Of a stretch of DNA of 64,000 nucleotides, positions 10,316 through 17,975 are shown one piece after another (position 1 is the stretch's first letter; every line of letters begins with the position of its first letter). The notes under the pieces were generated by a model. It was not told where the DNA came from, did not search any database, and saw only the letters and a program-made list of their open reading frames with translations. The position numbers and the translations under genes were made by a program. The DNA comes from Acinetobacter sp. ANC 5054 (GTDB lineage: Bacteria > Pseudomonadota > Gammaproteobacteria > Pseudomonadales > Moraxellaceae), in contig NZ_NEGG01000010.1 of the NCBI RefSeq assembly GCF_002135295.1, forward strand, positions 1 through 64,000, given 5' to 3'.

Positions 10316-10606
10316 TTAGCTGTCGTCACTGCGTACCGAAGATGGATGACGATTTAACGCCATGACTTCAATCTTCATGTAAGGGTAAAGTGGTAAACCT
10401 TGTAAAATGCTGTGCAATTCTTCATTGCTTTCAACATCAAAAATGCTGATGTTTGAATATTGTCCAGTAATACGCCAAATGTGGCGCCATTTACCCTTGT
10501 TTTGCAGATCTTGTGAATAGGCTTTTTCGACTGCCTTAATCTCATTGGCTGTTTCCGCAGGCATATCCAGCGGAATATTCACGTCCATACGTACTTGAAA
10601 AAGCAT
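10316..10606 (-). CDS. catC: Muconolactone delta-isomerase CatC
   Basis: This small cytoplasmic isomerase (96 aa, typical length) converts muconolactone to 3-oxoadipate enol-lactone. The family start MLFQVRMDVNIP and the GKWRHIWRITGQYSNISIFDV core are present. It lies 26 bp downstream of catB, the enzyme that makes its substrate. SD-like AGGAG lies just ahead of the ATG. Confidence 0.96.
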   Translation of the reverse strand: MLFQVRMDVNIPLDMPAETANEIKAVEKAYSQDLQNKGKWRHIWRITGQYSNISIFDVESNEELHSILQGLPLYPYMKIEVMALNRHPSSVRSDDS

Positions 10607-10632
10607 GTGAAACTCCTGTTAATTCTTAACGC

Positions 10633-11742
10633 TTATTTACGGCGCAAGTTGTCAATCTTATCTTCATCCAGTTCAATACCTAGGCCCGCAGTTTTAGGGA
10701 CTGCCAATTCAAAGTTTTGGTATTGAAGCGGTGTTTTTAAAATGTCCTCTGTTAGCAGCAGCGGGCCAAAAAGTTCTGTGCCGTAAGCAAGGCTTTCAAA
10801 TGTTGTAAATGCATGTGCAGATGCGATAGTGCCGACTGGGCCTTCCAGCATGGTGCCGCCATACAGGTCTATACCTGCCAATTTGGCAATTTTGGCAACT
10901 TCACAGCCTTCGCTTAATCCGCCTGATTGAGCGACCTTTACTGCAAAAACAGAGGCTGCATTGCGTTTTGCTAGGTGATAAGCGCTGTTTGGTCCCATCA
11001 GTGATTCATCAGCCATAATGGCAATATCAAACTTACGGGTTAAACGCTGCATAGCATCAATATTGTCAATTGCGCAGGGCTGTTCAATCAGATCAACGCC
11101 GCCATCTTGCAGTAATTGAATACCTTTGATTGCTTCTAATTCTGACCAAGCGCGGTTCACATCTACTCGGATTGAAATATCTGCACCTAAAGCTTTTTTG
11201 ATTGCCAGTACATGCTCAACATCTGCTTCTACAGGGCGTGAACCAATTTTTAATTTGAAAATATTGTGGCGTTTTGCCTCAATCATTTTTTGCGCTTCAG
11301 CAATATCTTTATCTGTATTTCCAGAAGCTAGCACCCAAAGCACAGGTACACTGTCACGCAGACGCCCGCCAAGCAGCTCACTGACTGGCAAGCCAACACG
11401 CTGCGCTTGAATATCTAATAAAGCCGTTTGAATGGCACATTTAGCAAAACGGTTGCCGTTGATATTACGCTTAATGATTTGCATAGTTTTCGCGACATTT
11501 AAACCCTGCAGCGATTTCATCAGTGGCGCAAAATAAGTTTCAATATTGGTTTTTATGCTTTCTGGACTTTCTTCACCGTAGCCTAAACCGCCAATCGTGG
11601 TCGCTTCGCCCCAACCGATAAATCCATCTTCTGTTGTGACTTTAATCAAAACGAGGGTTTGTGTTTGCATTGTCGCAACCGCCATCTTATGAGGGCGAAT
11701 TGTAGGAATTTCGACAAGCAGTGTTTCAATGGATTTATACAT
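10633..11742 (-). CDS. catB: Muconate cycloisomerase CatB
   Basis: This enolase-superfamily enzyme (369 aa) lactonises cis,cis-muconate to muconolactone using a divalent metal. The KxK pair is Lys163/Lys165 (FKLKIG). Metal ligands are Asp194, Glu220 and Asp245, and the opposite acid/base is Lys269 (VFAVKV). All superfamily residues are intact. It is the first gene of the minus-strand cat-ben cluster, divergent from the LysR gene at 11859. The intervening 116 bp hold two BenM/CatM-type binding sites. Confidence 0.95.
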   Translation of the reverse strand: MYKSIETLLVEIPTIRPHKMAVATMQTQTLVLIKVTTEDGFIGWGEATTIGGLGYGEESPESIKTNIETYFAPLMKSLQGLNVAKTMQIIKRNINGNRFAKCAIQTALLDIQAQRVGLPVSELLGGRLRDSVPVLWVLASGNTDKDIAEAQKMIEAKRHNIFKLKIGSRPVEADVEHVLAIKKALGADISIRVDVNRAWSELEAIKGIQLLQDGGVDLIEQPCAIDNIDAMQRLTRKFDIAIMADESLMGPNSAYHLAKRNAASVFAVKVAQSGGLSEGCEVAKIAKLAGIDLYGGTMLEGPVGTIASAHAFTTFESLAYGTELFGPLLLTEDILKTPLQYQNFELAVPKTAGLGIELDEDKIDNLRRK

Positions 11743-11783
11743 CTTTGACTCTTCGCAACCTTGCGTTGTGTACTTGATGTGAT

Positions 11784-11798
11784 ATACCTTAAAAGAAT
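11784..11798 (-). promoter_or_regulatory. BenM/CatM-type binding site, catB side
   Basis: On the minus strand this reads ATTC-TTTTAAG-GTAT, one base from the LysR consensus ATAC-N7-GTAT used by BenM and CatM. From memory it matches site 3 of the A. baylyi benA promoter. It lies about 45 bp upstream of the catB start, where an effector-dependent activator would contact RNA polymerase. Confidence 0.7.
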
Positions 11799-11835
11799 AA
11801 TATTTGACTGTCGAAGATCAAATTTGCATTTTTTT

Positions 11836-11850
11836 ATATTTAAAAGGTAT
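11836..11850 (+). promoter_or_regulatory. BenM/CatM-type binding site, regulator side
   Basis: ATAT-TTAAAAG-GTAT differs by one base from ATAC-N7-GTAT. It ends 8 bp upstream of the regulator start codon, so bound protein would block that gene's own expression. Its centre is 52 bp (about five helical turns) from the site at 11784-11798, suitable for one tetramer spanning both. Confidence 0.65.
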
Positions 11851-11858
11851 GGATTGAA

Positions 11859-12773
11859 ATGGAACTCAGGCACCTTCGTTATTATGCAGCAGTGGTAGAG
11901 GAGCAAAGTTTTACCAAAGCCGCAGAAAAGCTTTTTATTGCTCAGCCACCGTTAAGCCGCCAAATTCAGAACCTTGAAGCAGAGCTTGGCATTCAACTTT
12001 TTGAACGCGGCAGCCGCCCACTTAAGACTACGGAAGCAGGTCAATTTTTTTATCAGCACGCAGTTAAACTTTTGTCTAATGCTGAAGAAATTAAAACCAT
12101 GACCCAGCGCATTGGTTTAGTCGAAAAAACCATTACCATGGGTTTTGTAGGATCTTTGCTTTATGGCTTTTTGCCAAAAATTATTTATTTATTCCGTCAG
12201 CAGCATCCAAATCTAAAAATTGAATTGATTGAGATGAGTACCAAAGATCAAATTTCGGCATTAAAAGAAGGAAGAATTGATGTCGGATTTGGCCGTTTGC
12301 GTATTTCAGACCCCGCGATTAGACGTGTGTTGTTACGTGAAGAACCCTTAATGCTAGCTGCACATAGCAGCCATCCTTTTTCGCAACAAAAAGAAGGAGT
12401 GTATTTAGCCGACATTGTAGATGAAAATTTATTTTTGTACCCAAGTATGCCTAAACCAAATTTCACTACTCAAGTCCGTCAGTTGTTTTCAGAACATGGA
12501 CTTGACCCAAAGAACTTAAAGGAAGTTCGTGAAATTCAGCTTGCTTTAGGTCTGGTGGCGGCAGGAGAAGGGATGTGTATTGTGCCAGCCAGCGCACGCA
12601 CCATTCAGTTTTCACATTTAAATTATATTCCGATATTAGATAACGCTGCTGTCAGTCCAATTTTCTTAGCGATACGCTCTATGGATGAAAGTGAATATAT
12701 CCGCTCTCTATTTGATAGTATTTATCAAGTCTATGATTTAGAAGCAATTAAATACGATCGAGCGGTGATCTAG
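11859..12773 (+). CDS. benM: BenM-like LysR activator of benzoate/catechol genes
   Basis: This LysR-family regulator (304 aa) has an N-terminal winged HTH (KAAEKLFIAQPPLSRQIQNLE) and a C-terminal effector domain. CatM and BenM are close paralogs. This protein keeps Arg160 and a tyrosine at 292, equivalent to the Arg160/Tyr293 pair reported to form BenM's secondary benzoate site. CatM, as I recall, has His and Phe there. It therefore probably responds to both muconate and benzoate. It is divergent from catB, and no second LysR gene is present in this island. A strong terminator follows at 12856-12890. Confidence 0.85.
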   Translation: MELRHLRYYAAVVEEQSFTKAAEKLFIAQPPLSRQIQNLEAELGIQLFERGSRPLKTTEAGQFFYQHAVKLLSNAEEIKTMTQRIGLVEKTITMGFVGSLLYGFLPKIIYLFRQQHPNLKIELIEMSTKDQISALKEGRIDVGFGRLRISDPAIRRVLLREEPLMLAAHSSHPFSQQKEGVYLADIVDENLFLYPSMPKPNFTTQVRQLFSEHGLDPKNLKEVREIQLALGLVAAGEGMCIVPASARTIQFSHLNYIPILDNAAVSPIFLAIRSMDESEYIRSLFDSIYQVYDLEAIKYDRAVI

Positions 12774-12855
12774 CTTTAGGCGAAATTTTATTAAAAAAAT
12801 GCAATTCTTCACAGCTTAATAAAACAATAAAAATCATGTAAATATTAAAGTTATA

Positions 12856-12890
12856 GCGAATTTAAGCGAAAGTCTTAAATTCGCTTTTTT
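12856..12890 (+). terminator. Rho-independent terminator after benM
   Basis: GCGAATTTAAG and CTTAAATTCGC form a perfect 11-bp stem around a 7-nt loop, followed by six T residues. It closes the regulator transcript 80 bp after its stop. Confidence 0.9.
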
Positions 12891-12991
12891 ATGCTTAAAA
12901 ATAAGCCAAAAATGCTTAAATTGCATTATTTTAAACACTTTTTAAAATATAAATACTGTTTTAACTATTTGCTATATATAAATAATTTTTT

Positions 12992-13033
12992 AAAACCGAC
13001 TAAAAAGGTATAAATTTAGAGCTAATCGGTTTT
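12992..13033. promoter_or_regulatory. Inverted repeat upstream of benK
   Basis: AAAACCGA (12992-12999) and TCGGTTTT (13026-13033) form an 8-bp inverted repeat around an AT-rich centre that includes AAGGTAT, a half-site like those in the benM-catB region. It lies 64 bp upstream of the permease start and may be operator or promoter DNA. The assignment is tentative. Confidence 0.35.
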
Positions 13034-13062
13034 GGACATAAAACCCCTTTGCTTCATTGTTT

Positions 13063-13091
13063 CTCCTGCAAGGAACATCGCAAGCAGGAGG
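13063..13091 (+). promoter_or_regulatory. Hairpin enclosing the benK ribosome-binding site
   Basis: CTCCTGC (13063-13069) can pair with GCAGGAG (13084-13090). This buries most of AGGAGG (13086-13091), the Shine-Dalgarno sequence 5 nt ahead of the ATG at 13097. Such a structure would make translation of the permease depend on unfolding of the leader. Confidence 0.5.
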
Positions 13092-13096
13092 CGAGC

Positions 13097-14473
13097 ATGA
13101 ACACCCAATCTATAAATATCAACCATGTGATTGATGAAGCAAAATTTAAGCCTTTCCATTGGGGCGTACTCATTTGGTGTCTTTTAATTATTATTTTTGA
13201 TGGCTACGATTTAGTCATTTATGGCGTTGCATTGCCATTGCTGATGCAGGAATGGTCACTTTCTGCGGTACAGGCAGGCATGCTGGCCAGTACCGCATTG
13301 TTCGGCATGATGTTTGGTGCCATGTCCTTTGGAACGCTGTCAGATAAGTTAGGCCGTAAAAAAACCATTATGATTTGCGTCGCCATTTTCAGTGGTTTTA
13401 CATTTTTAGGCGCGTTTGCAACGAACCCTGTCGAATTCGGTATTTTACGATTTCTCGCAGGTTTAGGTATTGGCGGTGTGATGCCAAACGTCGTTGCGTT
13501 AATGACAGAATATGCACCAAAACGCATCCGCAGTACCTTAGTGGCTTTGATGTTTAGTGGATATGCCATTGGTGGTATGACTTCTGCATTATTGGGCGCA
13601 TGGCTAGTTACCGATTATGGCTGGAAGATCATGTTTTATATTGCAGGGATTCCATTTTTAGCATTGCCCATTATTTGGAAGTTTCTACCTGAGTCGCTGA
13701 TGTTTTTGACCAATAAAGGCGAAACCGAAAAAGTTCGTGCGATTGTTCAAAAAATTGCACCAGAACAGAATGTTACAGCACAAACGACATTTACACAGAA
13801 TGAAGCAACCGCTGGAGATGAAGCGCCTTTAAAAGCACTGTTCCAGCAAGGCCGAACCTTTAGTACAGTCATGTTTTGGATTGCATTTTTTATGTGCTTA
13901 TTGATGGTATATGCGCTAGGTAGCTGGTTACCAAAACTCATGATTCAGGCTGGCTATTCATTAGGTGCAAGTATGCTATTCCTCTTTGCCTTGAATATTG
14001 GCGGGATGATTGGCGCGATTGGCGGTGGTGTTTTGGCAGATAAATTCCATCTAAAACCAGTACTCAGCATTATGTTTACTGTTGGTGCAATTGCTTTGGT
14101 GCTGCTTGGTTTTAATAGTCCGCAAGCCGTACTGTATACCTTAATTGCTTTAGCTGGCGCAGCAACGATCGGTTCTCAAATTTTACTCTATACTTTTGTC
14201 GCACAATTTTATCCAGCTGCAGTACGTTCTACAGGCATGGGCTGGGCATCAGGGATTGGACGAATTGGCGCAATTGTAGGTCCTGTACTGACAGGCGCAT
14301 TACTTACGCTTGAATTGCCGCACCAAATGAATTTTCTAGCGATTGCCATTCCAGGCGCTATAGCAGCTATAGCTGTATTCCTTGTGAATTTAAAAGCGTC
14401 TGTGGAAGGCGTTAAAAAAGAAGAGCAAGGGCTACCGATCAAAGGCACAGCCATAAAAAGCGCTACGAATTAA
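13097..14473 (+). CDS. benK: MFS benzoate permease (BenK-like)
   Basis: This 12-helix major facilitator of the aromatic acid:H+ symporter family (458 aa) probably imports benzoate. The family motif DGYD is at 35-38 in the first helix (Asp35, Asp38). GTLSDKLGRKK is the loop 2-3 signature. The start at 13097 is set by AGGAGG with a 5-nt spacer; an upstream in-frame extension has no signal. It lies downstream of benM on the same strand but beyond a terminator, so it has its own promoter. Substrate is inferred from context and from resemblance to A. baylyi BenK. Confidence 0.85.
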   Translation: MNTQSININHVIDEAKFKPFHWGVLIWCLLIIIFDGYDLVIYGVALPLLMQEWSLSAVQAGMLASTALFGMMFGAMSFGTLSDKLGRKKTIMICVAIFSGFTFLGAFATNPVEFGILRFLAGLGIGGVMPNVVALMTEYAPKRIRSTLVALMFSGYAIGGMTSALLGAWLVTDYGWKIMFYIAGIPFLALPIIWKFLPESLMFLTNKGETEKVRAIVQKIAPEQNVTAQTTFTQNEATAGDEAPLKALFQQGRTFSTVMFWIAFFMCLLMVYALGSWLPKLMIQAGYSLGASMLFLFALNIGGMIGAIGGGVLADKFHLKPVLSIMFTVGAIALVLLGFNSPQAVLYTLIALAGAATIGSQILLYTFVAQFYPAAVRSTGMGWASGIGRIGAIVGPVLTGALLTLELPHQMNFLAIAIPGAIAAIAVFLVNLKASVEGVKKEEQGLPIKGTAIKSATN

Positions 14474-14515
14474 GCGACACATTTAAAAACCCTTCAATCT
14501 TTAAAATCCTCAAAA

Positions 14516-14537
14516 CCCTTATGCATATATATAAGGG
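14516..14537 (+). other. Stem-loop between benK and porin gene
   Basis: CCCTTAT and ATAAGGG form a 7-bp stem with an 8-nt AT loop. No T tract follows, so it looks more like an mRNA-processing or stability element than a terminator. This leaves benK and the porin gene potentially co-transcribed. Confidence 0.45.
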
Positions 14538-14599
14538 CTAGAGAAATGCTGTATCTAAAAACTGTAAAAAAGGAACGGGTTTAGCCCAGAGAGGTCAGG

Positions 14600-15835
14600 A
14601 TGAACACTCAATTTTTAAACTTTATGCTTAAACCCTTAACATTGGCCTGCATGATTGCATTGCCTGCTGTCACACAAGCTGCACCAGCATCTGAAGCAGA
14701 AGTAGAACAACTGCGCACAGAGGTTAAAGCAAAATCTGAATTCGTTGCTGTACAAGCGTCTACACCTGCCATTAAAACCGAAGGGTTAGCTTTAAAAACC
14801 AAAGGCGGCGCAGAATTGAGTATTTATGGTAACGTCCGTGCCGATGCACTGTATCAATCTGAAGGCGGCAGTGCTTCACGCCTATATAACCAAATTAGTT
14901 CTGTACCTTTAGATGGCAATGGGGAAAGTTCTGACCGTTTAAAAGCATCACTGGCAGCTACACGTTTAGGATTGGATTTTAAAACTCCAACTCAGGCAGG
15001 TGATGTGGGCGGTAAAATTGAAGTCGATTTTTTAGGGGCAAATGATAGTTTGCGTATTCGCCATGCCTATTTAACTTATGATAATTGGCTGATCGGACAA
15101 ACATGGTCAAACTTTGCCGTACCCGATTATATGCCCGAAACGATTGATGCATTAGGCTATGTAGGGGGGGCAGTAAAGCGTACACCGCAAGTGCGCTATA
15201 GCTATAAATTTGATCCTGCTACAAATTTAGTTGTGGCAGCAGAAGATTCAAAAGATGATAGTTCCAATATGCGTTTGCCTGCATTGACTGCCCGTTTAAA
15301 TCATAAATTTAGCGATACATTGGCAGTCAGCGCACGTGCAATGGCAACAGAAAAGAAAACTGATGCAGACACTGAAACAGCATGGGGTCTAGGACTGGGC
15401 GCAAAATTGGATCTTAGTGATCAAACCGTAGTGAAAGCAGATTACTACCATGTAAAAGGCGACAGCAGTTTTGTATCGTGGGCCAACTCAGGTTTTGTCA
15501 CGAATGCGGATAAAGATATTATTGCAAGTAATGAATTCGATTCAATTACTTTAGGCATCACCCAACAATTTAACGCACAACTGCGTGGAACTTTGGGCTA
15601 TGGCTACATGAAGGCAGATAAAAATAATCGTTATATCAATGCTTTTGCAGATAAAACCAAAATTAATAAAGACTTATGGCAAGCATGGGCCAATGTATTT
15701 TATAGCCCAACAAAGCCCATCAGCTTAGGGCTGGAATATGTCTACGGTGAACGTGAAGCATTTGGTGCCGCACCAAACGGTAGTACTAAAGGTGAAGATA
15801 ACCGTGTAAATGCCGTAGCAATGTACAATTTTTAA
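14600..15835 (+). CDS. DcaP-like outer-membrane porin
   Basis: This 411-aa protein has a signal peptide ending near ATQA-type residues (VTQAAPA), a short predicted coiled coil (EAEVEQLRTEVKAK), and a beta-barrel ending in MYNF with a C-terminal Phe. The segments LAATRLGLDFKTPTQAGDVG, RIRHAYLTYDNWLIGQTWS and PDYMPETIDALGYVGG mark the DcaP family of trimeric Acinetobacter porins, which admit carboxylic acids. Located behind the benzoate permease, it probably carries benzoate or related acids across the outer membrane. AGG precedes the ATG at 14600. Confidence 0.85.
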   Translation: MNTQFLNFMLKPLTLACMIALPAVTQAAPASEAEVEQLRTEVKAKSEFVAVQASTPAIKTEGLALKTKGGAELSIYGNVRADALYQSEGGSASRLYNQISSVPLDGNGESSDRLKASLAATRLGLDFKTPTQAGDVGGKIEVDFLGANDSLRIRHAYLTYDNWLIGQTWSNFAVPDYMPETIDALGYVGGAVKRTPQVRYSYKFDPATNLVVAAEDSKDDSSNMRLPALTARLNHKFSDTLAVSARAMATEKKTDADTETAWGLGLGAKLDLSDQTVVKADYYHVKGDSSFVSWANSGFVTNADKDIIASNEFDSITLGITQQFNAQLRGTLGYGYMKADKNNRYINAFADKTKINKDLWQAWANVFYSPTKPISLGLEYVYGEREAFGAAPNGSTKGEDNRVNAVAMYNF

Positions 15836-15845
15836 AATTATTCAA

Positions 15846-15920
15846 AATAGGTAAATGTAAAAATGGCAATTTAAGTTTCAGATTTTGATTCTTAAATTGT
15901 CATTTGGATATTTACCTATT
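15846..15920 (+). terminator. Long inverted repeat after the porin gene
   Basis: Outer arms AATAGGTAAAT / ATTTACCTATT and inner arms TGGCAATTTAAG / CTTAAATTGTCA (one mismatch) form a long stem-loop directly after the porin stop. Only a short T stretch follows. It probably ends the porin transcript and marks the boundary of the benzoate island. Confidence 0.6.
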
Positions 15921-16121
15921 GTTTTATAAAAAATTAAGTTCAATAAACAATATTTTAACTCCATGCCGCACTATCGATTTTAAGTATTTCGAAATACGTA
16001 GGACAATATCTACGTTGACATCGTAGAGGTCGTTAATTCGAGTCGACTTATCCGTATTAAATTTTTTATTTTTAAAACAAGTAAATTTAATCAACATCAT
16101 CAAACAGATAATGAGCAAAAT

Positions 16122-17039
16122 GTGATTTATGGATATGAGGTGAATACTTTAGCCTATGAATCCAATGATCAAGTGACCAAGCACTATGTATACGAGAAAG
16201 GTTCATTTGTTCCATTAGTCCAAGCAGTTTATACAGAAGGCATTGAGCTTCATCAATCCCCTGACTGGTCAAATAAGCCTTATAGCCTACAACGTGATCC
16301 ATTGTGGAAAATGAGTAAGAAGGCTAAAGATTGGAATGATGTATGGTTTTACCACTGTGATCATTTGGGTACGCCACAGGAAATGACTGAGCATACGGGT
16401 GCGATCATTTGGAAAGCCAATTATTTTGCTTGGGGCGAGTGTAAGCCTGAAAAAGCTAAATCCAATTTCTTTGAAAATTCTGAAATTATTTCAAATAACA
16501 TTCGTTTTCAAGGACAGTATTTTGATTTAGAAACAGGTTTGCATTACAACCGCTACAGATATTATTCACCTTATGTGGGGCGTTTTATAAGTAAAGACCC
16601 AATAGGACTTTTAGGTGGATTGAATGTTTATGCTTATGGAATAAATGCAATAGGGTGGACTGATCCGCTTGGATTGAGTAGTAATTGTCCATTGAATTGC
16701 CCAGCTGGGACTATAGATCCTTCAAGTGTTCATTTCATGCAAAGTAGTGCGAAGAATCAGACTGGTGATTATACTGTTTTAGGCAATGCTAAATCCCTTA
16801 AGAATGGAACTTTAGATGCAAATGTATTGAGAGCAAAAGTATGGAAGGATAATTCAGGTAAAATTTGGACATTAGATCATAGGCGTCTTGCTGCGTTTAA
16901 ATTGGCGAAGAAATGTATGCCGATCACTTGGGCTTCTGCTCAAGAAGTAGACCAACAAATGTGGAAAATGTCGACTAAAAATGGTGGAAATTCAATGAAG
17001 TTAAAATTAGGCAATGGTCAATCTACGGTGGTGAAATAG
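16122..17039 (+). CDS. Orphan Rhs C-terminal segment with ParB-like toxin domain
   Basis: The 305-aa frame covers only the end of an Rhs protein. It holds the last YD-type core (DHLGTPQEMTE, ETGLHYNRYRYYSPYVGRFI), the pre-toxin border DPLGL near residue 185, and a variable C-terminal domain of about 110 aa. That domain contains IDPSSVHFMQ and WTLDHRRLAAF, resembling the ParB/Srx-like 'TLDxRRL' toxin domains of polymorphic toxins. The Rhs homology begins abruptly near 16,090 and an in-frame stop lies at 15,999. The apparent GTG start is unlikely to make a secreted Rhs protein. An immunity gene overlaps its stop by one base. Confidence 0.75.
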   Translation: MIYGYEVNTLAYESNDQVTKHYVYEKGSFVPLVQAVYTEGIELHQSPDWSNKPYSLQRDPLWKMSKKAKDWNDVWFYHCDHLGTPQEMTEHTGAIIWKANYFAWGECKPEKAKSNFFENSEIISNNIRFQGQYFDLETGLHYNRYRYYSPYVGRFISKDPIGLLGGLNVYAYGINAIGWTDPLGLSSNCPLNCPAGTIDPSSVHFMQSSAKNQTGDYTVLGNAKSLKNGTLDANVLRAKVWKDNSGKIWTLDHRRLAAFKLAKKCMPITWASAQEVDQQMWKMSTKNGGNSMKLKLGNGQSTVVK

Positions 17040-17308
17040 TGAATAAGTTGAACGAAGCAGTTGAAAAAATAAGTACTAAAGAGGATTTTTTAGAATTTAC
17101 ACAAATTCTAATGGAGGATCTTTCATTAAATAAATGGGAGAATAATAATTTAGCTGATTATCTTGAAGGTGTTAATAGTTGGGTGGATGATATGGAGGGT
17201 TATTTTGAAAATATGAAAGATTTTGACACACTAGAAAAAATTAATAAAAATCAGCTCGATTGGAAAATTTTCGCTAAAATTTTATTAGCAGCTACAATGT
17301 ATGAATAA
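17039..17308 (+). CDS. Putative Rhs immunity protein (DUF7660-like)
   Basis: This 89-aa acidic protein starts at a GTG that overlaps the Rhs stop codon by one base, so it is translationally coupled to the toxin. The segments STKEDFLEFTQIL, YLEGVNSWVDDMEGYFENM and DWKIFAKILLAA match a widespread small immunity-type family that I know as DUF7660. It should neutralise the ParB-like toxin domain encoded just upstream. Assignment as immunity protein rests mainly on position. Confidence 0.75.
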   Translation: MNKLNEAVEKISTKEDFLEFTQILMEDLSLNKWENNNLADYLEGVNSWVDDMEGYFENMKDFDTLEKINKNQLDWKIFAKILLAATMYE

Positions 17309-17414
17309 TTAAATTTCATAAATAAATATTCGGAGTTATCTATATTTAAATTATGGATAACTCTAAGTTCTTATTTAATAAATTTTTGATCCTATCACTT
17401 AATTATTCAATTAG

Positions 17415-17660
17415 ACAATCAGAAACGGAAACTAATTTGGAAAGTGAGTTACCTTGCTTGGGGTGAGTGTAAGGTTGAAAAAACTAAGTCGAATTTCTTT
17501 GAAAACTCAGAAATCATTTGTAATAACATTCGTTTCCAAGGTACATGAGCAAAGTTAGAGTACTGCTCAAACTGAAGTGCAAGGATCAAGAAACAGGGCT
17601 TCATTACAACCACTATCACTATTTTTCACTCCAGTAGGGCGTTTCACTTCTAAAACTCCA
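17415..17660 (+). pseudogene. Decayed Rhs core fragment
   Basis: Several segments match the intact Rhs at 16.4-16.6 kb: ATTTGGAAAG near 17,434, CTTGGGGTGAGTGTAAG near 17,456, and TCGAATTTCTTTGAAAA near 17,488. A frame-breaking insert follows at about 17,543-17,580, including a weak hairpin. Homology resumes at GGATCAAGAAACAGGGCT and continues to GGCGTTTCACTTCTAAA. There is no toxin domain and no open frame. It sits directly behind a toxin-immunity pair, as in Rhs loci that accumulate displaced C-terminal ends. Confidence 0.75.
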
Positions 17661-17848
17661 AATGTATTGGTTGTTAGGCATAAGGTTGATGCTAAATTTC
17701 CTAATCGAGTCGAAATAATTTATTAAAAATTCACATCAAAATCATGTCATTAAATCTTAAATATAGGCAAGTATTTGTAATATAAAAATAAATATAAAAT
17801 ATTTAATGTGGGAAAATAACAAGGTAAAGTATTGTAAAGTTTAATACA

Positions 17849-17867
17849 AATGATTATGATTCGCATT
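17849..17867 (+). promoter_or_regulatory. Candidate Fur box
   Basis: AATGATTATGATTCGCATT fits the inverted 9-1-9 Fur pattern (AATGAnAATnATTnTCATT type) with few mismatches. It lies about 110 bp upstream of the TonB-receptor gene, at a likely promoter. It suggests iron repression of the receptor operon. Confidence 0.6.
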
Positions 17868-17892
17868 TATAAAATATCATCCATTTATTGAG

Positions 17893-17917
17893 CCCCTTAG
17901 CGTGTGCGCTATAGGGG
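17893..17917 (+). other. Leader hairpin upstream of TonB receptor
   Basis: CCCCTTAGCG and CGCTATAGGGG form a stem (TAGCG/CGCTA plus CCCC/GGGG) with a TGTG loop. It lies in the presumed 5' leader between the two candidate Fur boxes. There is no T tract, so it is not an obvious terminator. Confidence 0.5.
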
Positions 17918-17937
17918 TAAATTTATGGGTAGATAAG

Positions 17938-17956
17938 TTGAATGATTATTATTATC
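17938..17956 (-). promoter_or_regulatory. Second candidate Fur box near the receptor start
   Basis: The minus strand reads GATAATAATAATCATTCAA, matching the classical GATAATGATAATCATTATC in about 15 of 19 positions. It ends about 20 bp before the start codon, so Fur bound here could also block elongation or initiation. Confidence 0.6.
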
Positions 17957-17975
17957 TTTTGTGTGGGATGTCGTG

